Below, piece by piece: positions 1-5,921 of a stretch of 9,759 bases of DNA. The notes beneath the pieces are model-generated. The model was given only the letters and a program-made list of their open reading frames with translations, had not been told where the DNA came from and did no database searches. The stretch is from Lachnospiraceae bacterium (GTDB taxonomy: Bacteria; Bacillota; Clostridia; Lachnospirales; Lachnospiraceae). The position numbers were made by a program, and so were the translations under genes. Location of the stretch: assembly GCA_900753305.1 (NCBI GenBank), contig CAADYR010000119.1, positions 1 through 9,759 of the forward strand, read 5' to 3'. Positions within the stretch are counted from its first letter, which is position 1. Every line of letters begins with the position of its first letter.

Positions 1-278
1 CAGCCTGTGCGGCAGGACTTGCAGCAGTAGTGATCTCTACTCCACTGAACGTTATATTCTGGGGTGGTACAACCGGTAATGTCTGGGGTGATGCATTGTT
101 CGCAGTGACACAGGCAAATAATATGCCGGTATGGGTTGGTTCTTTCCTGGATGAAGTAGTGGTAGATGTACCGGACAAACTGATCACAGTTATCGTTGTT
201 TATTTTATCATGCTGGCGCTGCCAAAGAAACTTACCTCTTTGTATGAAGCAGGCAATGATATTGAGAGCCTTGATTAA
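1..278 (+). CDS. ECF transporter S component (substrate-binding membrane subunit), 3' end only
   Basis: The reading frame is open from base 3 to the TAA at 276-278 with no stop, so this is the last 91 codons of a gene that begins before the window. A GTG at base 30 is in frame but lies inside the protein and is not the start. The visible piece has a small-residue-rich helix (AACAAGLAAVV), then STPLNVIFWGGTTGN, a short amphipathic stretch, an acidic FLDEVVVDVPDK segment and a last hydrophobic helix (LITVIVVYFIMLALP) ending in a charged tail. This pattern fits the C-terminal half of S components, the integral membrane proteins that bind the substrate in ECF transporters. Assignment rests mainly on the adjacent T component and double ATPase. 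The substrate cannot be read from this fragment; riboflavin-, thiamine-, queuosine- or nucleoside-type ligands are all possible. Family confidence is moderate to good, substrate unknown. Confidence 0.72.
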   Translation, partial: ACAAGLAAVVISTPLNVIFWGGTTGNVWGDALFAVTQANNMPVWVGSFLDEVVVDVPDKLITVIVVYFIMLALPKKLTSLYEAGNDIESLD

Positions 279-303
279 AAAATAAAAAGTTGACTGATAA
301 GGG

Positions 304-330
304 GGGCATAGGAAATTCCTATGCCCTTTT
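304..330 (+). terminator. Hairpin terminator/attenuator between S and T component genes
   Basis: GGGCATAGGA (304-313) pairs perfectly with TCCTATGCCC (317-326) around a 3-base AAT loop, followed by TTTT. It lies 26 bases after the S-component stop and about 25 bases before the T-component start, inside what should be one transporter operon. The T run is only four bases, so partial termination with read-through is likely. I see no separate promoter between it and the T component. Confidence 0.75.
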
Positions 331-351
331 CGGTAAAAAGGAAACGTGAGT

Positions 352-1116
352 ATGAAAAACATTACATTGTATGTAGATAATGGAACTTATCTTACAAAAT
401 TACATCCGTATACGAAACTGATCTATATTCTGACTGCCATATGTGCTCCTTTGTTAATAGGGCAGATATGGGGATTTTGCGCGTTTATCCTGTGTAATAT
501 TCTGATCCTGATCAGCACGAAGCTGTTAAAGAGAGCAGTGCCACTGATTATTTTTTCCTTTACGATACTTCTGACCATCTTCATCATCCATGGTCTGTTT
601 AATTACCGTAATGAGACGGTATTATGGCAGATCGGACCTGTCTGTTTCTATAAAGAAGGTGTACTGTATGCAACGAGAATCGGATTGAATATTTTAAATA
701 TGCTTCTGTCTTTTGCTACATTTGTATTGTCCACCAAGCCGGCGGATCTGGTGGAGGCGCTGGAAAAGTCAGGGTTCTCCAAACGTTTTGGATATATCAT
801 CAATTCTGTATTTCAGATCATTCCACAGATGACAGGCACGATGAGTACGATCATGGATGCCCAGAGAAGCAGAGGGATGGAAACAGAAGGAAATCTGTTA
901 GTGCGTGCAAAAGCATTTATTCCATTAATATCACCCGTTATTACCAGTTCACTGATCAACACCAGGGAGAGGGCAATTGCCCTGGAAGTGCGCGGATTCG
1001 ATGCCAACTGTAAGAAAACCTTCCTCAGTGACAAGCCGAGAAAAACAATTGATAAAGTATTAACGATTATCTTTGTATTGCTCCTCATAATAGCTGTGGT
1101 CATAAGATTTGTATAG
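352..1116 (+). CDS. ecfT: ECF transporter T component (EcfT-type transmembrane coupling protein)
   Basis: EcfT is the membrane scaffold that couples ATP hydrolysis by the ATPase pair to the S component. The protein is 254 residues. It begins with a short soluble stretch ending LHPYTKLIY, typical of the family, then several hydrophobic helices (about residues 22-55, 62-80, 110-130 and 235-253). The two cytoplasmic coupling motifs are visible: S173-R174-G175 within AQRSRGM, and V213-R214-G215 within EVRGFD. These correspond to the family's paired Ala-Arg-Gly/Ser signatures that dock on the ATPases. The ATG at 352 is preferred because AAGGA at 338-342 sits 9 bases upstream; the in-frame GTG at 346 would leave only 3 bases. 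It follows the S component after a hairpin terminator and is 15 bases from the ATPase gene. Confidence 0.9.
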   Translation: MKNITLYVDNGTYLTKLHPYTKLIYILTAICAPLLIGQIWGFCAFILCNILILISTKLLKRAVPLIIFSFTILLTIFIIHGLFNYRNETVLWQIGPVCFYKEGVLYATRIGLNILNMLLSFATFVLSTKPADLVEALEKSGFSKRFGYIINSVFQIIPQMTGTMSTIMDAQRSRGMETEGNLLVRAKAFIPLISPVITSSLINTRERAIALEVRGFDANCKKTFLSDKPRKTIDKVLTIIFVLLLIIAVVIRFV

Positions 1117-1131
1117 AAAGAGAGATAAGAC

Positions 1132-2817
1132 ATGAATCCAATTATAGAAGTGAAAAATCTCAAATATAAATATCCACATACGGAGAAACTGGTGTTGGAT
1201 GATATCAGTTTTACTGTGGAAAAAGGCGAATTTATTGGAGTTGTCGGTGCAAATGGAGCAGGAAAAAGTACGCTGACACAGGCACTTGTTGGTCTGGTTC
1301 CGCAGTTTTATAAGGGAGCATATGGAGGACAGGTTCTGGTAGACGGTATGCAGGCATCAAAAGATCCTATCGCGTCTATCTGCAGGCGTGTTGGTCTGGT
1401 ATTCCAGAATCCGTTCAATCAACTATCCGGGGCAAAAGACACAGTATATGAAGAAATTGCATTTGGATTGCAGAATTTTGGCATTGAACGGGAAGAAATG
1501 GTCAGAAGAATAGAAGATGCCATGAATTTGCTGGATATCGCAGGTCTGAAAGACAGAAATCCTTTTGACCTGTCAGGTGGTCAGATGCAGCGTGTTGCAA
1601 TTGCAAGTATTCTGGTCATGCAGCCGGAGATCATGATATTGGATGAGCCGACTTCACAGCTTGATCCTGCAGGTACAGAGGAAGTATTCAAAGCTGTAGA
1701 GAAGCTGGTAAAGGCTGGCAAAACGATACTGATCGTGGAGCAGAAGATTGAAAAGATATCGGCATACTGCGATAAAATATTGCTGATGCATGATGGAAAA
1801 ATCGTTGATTTCGATACGCCGCAGAAAATATTTTCCAGAGATGACCTTGAAGAAATTGGAGTGCAGGCACCGAGTTTTACCAGAATCTGCAAGGCACTAG
1901 GGGTAAAACTCGCAGATGGCAATTATCCTGTTACCATGCAGGAAATCGTATCATTAAAGGATATTTTACCCAGAGTATCAGCTCGCAGTAATGAGCAGGA
2001 AATTACAAAGGAGCTTTCCTCTGCATTTTTTACGATTAAAAATATGGATTTTTCCTATAATAAAAATACACCGGTTATCACAGACTGCAATCTGGAACTG
2101 GATGGCAGACCGACAGCGATCATTGGACAGAATGGAGCCGGCAAAACGACACTGGTAAAGCTCCTGAAGGGGTTGCTAAAGCCGGTAAACGGAAGTATAT
2201 ATTATGGGGATAAAAATGTGGCGGAGATGACAGTTGCCATGCTTGCCGGCGAGGTAGGATATATTTTCCAGAATCCAGACGACCAGATATTTAAGAGCAA
2301 TGTACTGGATGAGGTCATGTTTGGCCCTCTGAATATAGGAATGACCAAAGAAGAAGCAAAGCAGAAAGCCCAAAGTGCTCTGGCACTGGTAGGCTTAGAG
2401 AATAAGGCGCAGGAGAACCCTTATGATCTGGAACTGTCAGAACGAAAGATGGTGGCGATCGCATCAGTTGTTGCCATGGATACACAGGTAGTTATTTTTG
2501 ATGAACCAACGATTGCACAGGATTATCCGGGAAAAGAGAAGATCAGACAGCTCATTGGCAGTCTGGCCGATCAGGGTAAGCTGGTCATTGCTATTTTGCA
2601 CGACATGGATTTTGTTGCAGAGTCTTTTCAACGAGTGATCGCTATGGCACATGGCAAGGTCATAGCAGACGGCTCTCCAAGAGAGGTATTTTCCAGACCT
2701 GATGTTTTGGAAAAAGCCAGACTGGAACTGCCTTATGTATCCGCTTTGTGTCAAAGTCTTGGCTTTTCGCAGATTTTCCTGAAGGTAGAGGATTTTATTG
2801 AGTTTTGTAAAGGATAA
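1132..2817 (+). CDS. Fused two-domain ECF transporter ATPase (two ABC domains in one chain)
   Basis: This cytoplasmic ATPase powers the ECF transporter. Its 561 residues hold two ABC domains, replacing separate EcfA1 and EcfA2; fused versions such as YkoD are known. Domain 1 has Walker A GANGAGKST (39-47), Q-loop Q92, signature LSGGQ (147-151) and Walker B ILDEP with E172. At the switch-histidine position it has Q204 (IVEQKIEKI). Domain 2 has Walker A GQNGAGKTT (332-340), Q-loop Q380, a degenerate signature LSERK (435-439), Walker B IFDEP with E458, and switch H490 (ILHDMDF). In the head-to-tail dimer expected for ABC domains, Q204 and LSERK fall in the same composite site, leaving the other canonical. 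A linker of roughly residues 245-300 joins the halves. The ATG at 1132 has a purine-rich AAAGAGAG site upstream. Length matches fused homologues; nothing looks truncated. Confidence 0.93.
   Translation: MNPIIEVKNLKYKYPHTEKLVLDDISFTVEKGEFIGVVGANGAGKSTLTQALVGLVPQFYKGAYGGQVLVDGMQASKDPIASICRRVGLVFQNPFNQLSGAKDTVYEEIAFGLQNFGIEREEMVRRIEDAMNLLDIAGLKDRNPFDLSGGQMQRVAIASILVMQPEIMILDEPTSQLDPAGTEEVFKAVEKLVKAGKTILIVEQKIEKISAYCDKILLMHDGKIVDFDTPQKIFSRDDLEEIGVQAPSFTRICKALGVKLADGNYPVTMQEIVSLKDILPRVSARSNEQEITKELSSAFFTIKNMDFSYNKNTPVITDCNLELDGRPTAIIGQNGAGKTTLVKLLKGLLKPVNGSIYYGDKNVAEMTVAMLAGEVGYIFQNPDDQIFKSNVLDEVMFGPLNIGMTKEEAKQKAQSALALVGLENKAQENPYDLELSERKMVAIASVVAMDTQVVIFDEPTIAQDYPGKEKIRQLIGSLADQGKLVIAILHDMDFVAESFQRVIAMAHGKVIADGSPREVFSRPDVLEKARLELPYVSALCQSLGFSQIFLKVEDFIEFCKG
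1871..1912. repeat. 11-base perfect inverted repeat in the ATPase linker coding region
   Basis: CGAGTTTTACC (1871-1881) and GGTAAAACTCG (1902-1912) are exact reverse complements separated by 20 bases. A second pair, ATCTGC (1885-1890) and GCAGAT (1912-1917), overlaps it and would form a competing fold. The site encodes the start of the linker between the two ABC domains (about residues 247-262). There is no T-run after it, so it is not a standard terminator. A role is not shown. Confidence 0.6.
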
Positions 2818-2835
2818 GCTCGGAAAGGTATATTC

Positions 2836-3441
2836 ATGAAAGAAAAATTACATTTTTTACCAGACGGTTCCCTGGGAGATCTGCTGATCGTCATTGATAT
2901 GCAGAATGTATATCTGGAGGGGCAGCCCTGGGGATGTCGTGATACATCAGGCGTATGGCAAAGGATAAGAAAGCTGATAGATGAAGAGATTGTGGACAAT
3001 GTGATATTTACACAGTATCTTCCACCAAAGGAGCCGGTAGGAACATGGAAAATCTATAATGAAGAGAACAGAGAGATCAATGAGGATCCATGGATGAGTG
3101 AATTGATCGAAGAGGTAAAACCATATGCTGGCCAGTATCCCCTGTTCTCGAAGGATAAGTATTCCTCTTATACCAATGATGAAGTGCGTAAACTGGCAGG
3201 TAAGGCGAAACGCGTACTTCTGGCAGGCGTGGTAGCCGAGTGTTGTGTCCTGTTCACACTTCTTAGCGGAATTGATGCAGGAGATAAAATGATATACCTG
3301 ACAGATGCCTGCACAGGACTGAATCAGGAAAATGAGGACATGGTGGAACAGCTTGCAAAGTATTACCAGCCCATGCACACACAGGTCATGACCTGTGAGG
3401 AATATTGCAGGGAGAGAAAGAATTTGTTTGATCGTAATTAA
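2836..3441 (+). CDS. Isochorismatase/nicotinamidase-family cysteine hydrolase
   Basis: The 201-residue protein has the layout of the isochorismatase-like hydrolase fold, which includes nicotinamidases, ureidoacrylate amidohydrolases and isochorismatases. The expected catalytic triad is visible: D21 in LIVIDMQNVY, K106 in FSKDKYSSY, and C137 in GVVAECCVLFT. The GVVAECCV segment matches the family's cis-peptide plus nucleophilic cysteine motif. C136 is next to the nucleophile. The usual metal-binding Asp-His-His set of true nicotinamidases is not obvious, so a non-nicotinamidase amide or C-N hydrolase is plausible. It lies 18 bases after the ECF ATPase, with AAAGG at 2824-2828 seven bases before the ATG, so it is very likely co-transcribed and may act on the imported compound. 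The substrate is inference only. Confidence 0.85.
   Translation: MKEKLHFLPDGSLGDLLIVIDMQNVYLEGQPWGCRDTSGVWQRIRKLIDEEIVDNVIFTQYLPPKEPVGTWKIYNEENREINEDPWMSELIEEVKPYAGQYPLFSKDKYSSYTNDEVRKLAGKAKRVLLAGVVAECCVLFTLLSGIDAGDKMIYLTDACTGLNQENEDMVEQLAKYYQPMHTQVMTCEEYCRERKNLFDRN
3380..3397. repeat. 18-base perfect palindrome inside the hydrolase gene
   Basis: CACAGGTCATGACCTGTG reads the same on both strands with no central spacer. It lies in the last codons of the cysteine hydrolase (encoding part of HTQVMTCE), with its centre 66 bases before the ATG of the next gene. The form is that of a dimeric-regulator site, but no convincing -35/-10 pair follows it, so the function is unassigned. Confidence 0.6.
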
Positions 3442-3454
3442 AGAAAGGTATACT

Positions 3455-4531
3455 ATGAAAAAGAAAGTTGGTGTAATATCCATCTGGGATATTGACAATT
3501 ATGGAAATCGACTACAAAATTATGCAATGTTGCATGCAGTGAAGGATTTGGGCTATGATGCATACACATTGAAAATGTGGCCCCAGAAGAAATGGAAGAG
3601 AGTTTTTCAATATATATTTAATTATGATGTTTCATTTCTGCGATTATGTATGGAGAAGGCTTGTAATAATAGAAAATATCATTTCCTTAAATTTGAACGT
3701 GAAAACATTACAAAGGACAGACATTTTTTTCATGCAGAAGAAAACAGGAAATTAATCAATAAATTATATGATGGTTTTGTAATGGGAAGTGACCAGATAT
3801 GGAATCCGGTATTTTTAGGAGAATCATATTATTTTGGAGCTTTTGCTGATGAGGATAAACCAACGGTTTCCTATGCTGCAAGTATGGGAGTGTCGGAACT
3901 GAAAGAATCAGACCAGGTTAAATTGAAGAAAGGATTAGCTACCGTTAAGAAAATATCAGTCAGAGAAGATGCTGCGGCAGATATTATTGAAAACCTTGGG
4001 ATACCACGACCAAAAGTTGTTGTAGATCCTACCATGTTAGTATCTGCCAGTGAATGGGAGAAACTTGAAAAAAAGCCAAAGGGGTTGGAAAGAAATTACC
4101 TTTTGCTTTACTATCTTGGTGATGTTTCTGATGAAAGATGGAATTACTTGAACAGAATTGCAAATGAGAATAATCTTGAATTGGTCATATTAGGGAAAAA
4201 GGAATATCCGAAATATTTCGATGCAGGTCCTGCGGAATTTTTGTATCTCATTCATCACGCAAAACTGGTGTGTACAGATTCTTTCCATGGATGTGTATTT
4301 TCTATTTTATTTCAAACTCCGTTCTACATTTTTGAACGTGAGAACAGCGTCCAGCAGATGAATTCAAGAATTGATACACTTTTAGGCATTTTCCGGTTTT
4401 GTGATCGTAAAAAGAACCGGGATTACGATTCCTATTCTCTTGAATGTTCATTTGATCAGTGTAAAGAAATCCTTGCAAATAAGAAAGAAGAAGGTTTTCA
4501 CTTTCTGAAGGAGTCATTAAAGGGCATTTAG
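3455..4531 (+). CDS. Polysaccharide pyruvyl transferase family protein
   Basis: The 358-residue protein has marks of the PS_pyruv_trans family, whose members add ketal pyruvate to sugars of cell-surface polymers or act in related glycan modification. Seen are an N-terminal Rossmann-like start with NYGNRLQNYAMLHAVKDLGY (15-34), GSDQIWNP (111-118), SVREDAAA (168-175), DPT (191-193) and DSFHG (275-279), the conserved C-terminal motif. No signal peptide or membrane helix is seen, so it is probably cytoplasmic. The ATG at 3455 follows AAGAAAGG (3441-3448); an in-frame extension to 3395 would overlap the upstream gene and lacks support. It begins 13 bases after the hydrolase stop and overlaps the next frame. 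No glycosyltransferase lies nearby. Its 5' part is very AT-rich: by hand count 45 G/C of 180 bases at 3601-3780. Acceptor and donor are unknown. Confidence 0.85.
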   Translation: MKKKVGVISIWDIDNYGNRLQNYAMLHAVKDLGYDAYTLKMWPQKKWKRVFQYIFNYDVSFLRLCMEKACNNRKYHFLKFERENITKDRHFFHAEENRKLINKLYDGFVMGSDQIWNPVFLGESYYFGAFADEDKPTVSYAASMGVSELKESDQVKLKKGLATVKKISVREDAAADIIENLGIPRPKVVVDPTMLVSASEWEKLEKKPKGLERNYLLLYYLGDVSDERWNYLNRIANENNLELVILGKKEYPKYFDAGPAEFLYLIHHAKLVCTDSFHGCVFSILFQTPFYIFERENSVQQMNSRIDTLLGIFRFCDRKKNRDYDSYSLECSFDQCKEILANKKEEGFHFLKESLKGI

Positions 4532-4557
4532 TGAGAAAGAAAGGCATAGTTATTATT

Positions 4558-5763
4558 ATGATAGAAATAGAAGATAAAGCGAAATGCTGTGGTTGCTGTG
4601 CATGCCAAAATGCCTGTCCGGTTCACTGTATTGAGATGATAGAAGATGTAGAGGGTTTTTATTATCCGCAGATCGATCGTGAAAAGTGTATTTCCTGCGG
4701 AAAATGTGAACGGGTTTGTCCAGTTCTGAAAAAACACCAGATAACCCGGAAAGATTCCGGATTGCAGAAAGAGAATAATATAACATCCGAATGTGCAGTG
4801 ACAGATACTTCCTATATAGCAGTGAACAAGGATGAGCAGATCCGAATGGACAGTTCTTCCGGTGGAATTTTCAATTTGCTGGGTGAGTATATTTTAGAAT
4901 CACATGGCGTTGTGTTTGGAGCAGCATTTGAATCTGATTTCACAGTCAGACATATTATGGTAGAGCGAAAAGAAGACTTATGGAAATTACGTGGCAGTAA
5001 ATATGTACAAAGCCAGATGGGTGATACTTATACACTTGTGAAGCAACAGTTGGAGAAGAAAACCAGAGTACTTTTCTCAGGAACTCCCTGTCAGGTTGCC
5101 GGATTGAAAGAATTTTTGGAGAAAGATTATGAGAACCTGTTTACTGTAGATGTCCTGTGTCATGGTGTTCCTTCCGGTAAAGTCTTTGGAAAATATCTGG
5201 AAGAACGTAAGAAGGAATATGGAGCCGATCTGACAGCCGTTAATTTTAGATATAAATCAACGGGGTGGAAGAAGTTTTCAGTAAGATTGGAATTTGATGG
5301 TGGAAAAGAATATGTGAAGCGTGCGGGGCATGATCCGTATATGCAGATTTTTTTGAGTAATATTGCTCTTAGGCCTTCCTGCTATGACTGTCAGTTCAAA
5401 GGCACTGATCGGGCATCAGATTTGACAATTGGTGATGCATGGGGCGTTGATGATTATCGACCAGATATGGATGATGATAAAGGAACTTCGATCATTTGGC
5501 TGCATAGTGAGAAAGGTGTCAGAATGTTTGAACAGATGGAACAGCATATTTCTTTTGTACAGGATGAACTGGATAAGATTCTTCCAGTGTGGTCTGAATC
5601 CAGAAAATCTGTTTCGCCACATGAGAAAAGGGAGATTTTCTTCGCAAAGTTAAATAATGAGAACCAGTCTGTGATCAAACTGTCTAAAATGGTAAAGCCC
5701 AGGATTACTACCAGAGCCTATTACAAGGCGAGAGGTATTTTGAAAAGGTTGGTAAAAAAATAA
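4558..5763 (+). CDS. FrhB-like protein: double [4Fe-4S] ferredoxin plus coenzyme F420 hydrogenase/dehydrogenase beta-subunit domains
   Basis: The 401-residue protein starts with a bacterial ferredoxin domain carrying two [4Fe-4S] motifs: C10, C13, C16, C20-P and C44, C47, C50, C54-P. FrhB N- and C-terminal type domains follow, with GTPCQVAGLKEFL (175-187), LCHGVPS (200-206), FRYKSTGWKKFS (230-241) and CYDCQFKGTDRASDLTIGDAWG spanning 275-296. The extra conserved cysteines C178, C201, C275 and C278 could hold more iron-sulfur or flavin-linked chemistry. In Firmicutes and Bacteroides such proteins often sit beside polysaccharide pyruvyl transferases, where the reaction is not established; F420 use is unlikely. 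Start choice is uncertain. The ATG at 4558 gives the family-typical MIEIEDK start, whereas the GTG at 4531 has AAAGGG six bases upstream and overlaps the previous stop by one base, adding nine residues. The stop lies inside the downstream terminator. Confidence 0.87.
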   Translation: MIEIEDKAKCCGCCACQNACPVHCIEMIEDVEGFYYPQIDREKCISCGKCERVCPVLKKHQITRKDSGLQKENNITSECAVTDTSYIAVNKDEQIRMDSSSGGIFNLLGEYILESHGVVFGAAFESDFTVRHIMVERKEDLWKLRGSKYVQSQMGDTYTLVKQQLEKKTRVLFSGTPCQVAGLKEFLEKDYENLFTVDVLCHGVPSGKVFGKYLEERKKEYGADLTAVNFRYKSTGWKKFSVRLEFDGGKEYVKRAGHDPYMQIFLSNIALRPSCYDCQFKGTDRASDLTIGDAWGVDDYRPDMDDDKGTSIIWLHSEKGVRMFEQMEQHISFVQDELDKILPVWSESRKSVSPHEKREIFFAKLNNENQSVIKLSKMVKPRITTRAYYKARGILKRLVKK

Positions 5764-5800
5764 AGGTCTTGCTTTGATAATTTTCAAAGCAGGACCTTTT
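5762..5800. terminator. Long hairpin terminator closing the ECF/pyruvyl-transferase operon
   Basis: AAAGGTCTTGCTTTGA (5762-5777) pairs with the TCAAAGCAGGACCTTT arm (5784-5799) with one G-T wobble and a six-base loop. It overlaps the FrhB-like stop codon. TTTT follows on the + strand. On the minus strand the hairpin is followed by a longer T-rich run (complement of 5754-5761), so it could stop transcription from either side. It insulates the chemoreceptor gene from the upstream operon. Confidence 0.88.
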
Positions 5801-5830
5801 GTGCAAAGTACTGAAATTACACATTAATAA

Positions 5831-5858
5831 TTGCTAATTAATGAGAAAATGATATAAT
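5831..5858 (+). promoter_or_regulatory. Sigma-A-type promoter for the chemoreceptor gene
   Basis: TTGCTA (5831-5836) and TATAAT (5853-5858) are separated by 16 bases, within a very AT-rich stretch just after the upstream terminator. A start near 5865 would give a leader of roughly 55 bases before the ATG at 5922, preceded by AAAGGAG at 5905-5911. A flagellar-sigma-like GATAAT occurs at 5894-5899, but its TAAA partner is too far away. Confidence 0.7.
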
Positions 5859-5921
5859 AAAATGTAAATAAAGACTATACTTGTAATAAGTCTGATAATA
5901 GTTGAAAGGAGCTGTATTAGT

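Noticed and set aside
30..278. Separate 82-residue gene starting with GTG at 30
   Set aside because: The frame stays open to the left edge with matching membrane-protein sequence, so this is the tail of a larger gene.
346..351. GTG start for the T component
   Set aside because: Only 3 bases separate it from AAGGA; the ATG at 352 is better spaced.
3395..3454. Upstream GTG start for the pyruvyl transferase
   Set aside because: It would overlap the hydrolase, adds residues unlike the family's start, and the ATG at 3455 has a good ribosome binding site.
2947..3498. 183-codon open frame on the minus strand
   Set aside because: It lies opposite the cysteine hydrolase, whose catalytic motifs are intact, and its protein resembles no domain I recognise; it is a shadow frame.
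5429..5653. Overlapping 74-codon + strand frame within the FrhB-like gene
   Set aside because: No ribosome binding site or recognisable motif, and the host frame is clearly coding.
5869..5899. Possible flagellar sigma (SigD) promoter, TAAA and CTGATAAT
   Set aside because: The gap between the elements is about 19 bases against the usual 14-16, and a better TTGCTA/TATAAT pair lies upstream.
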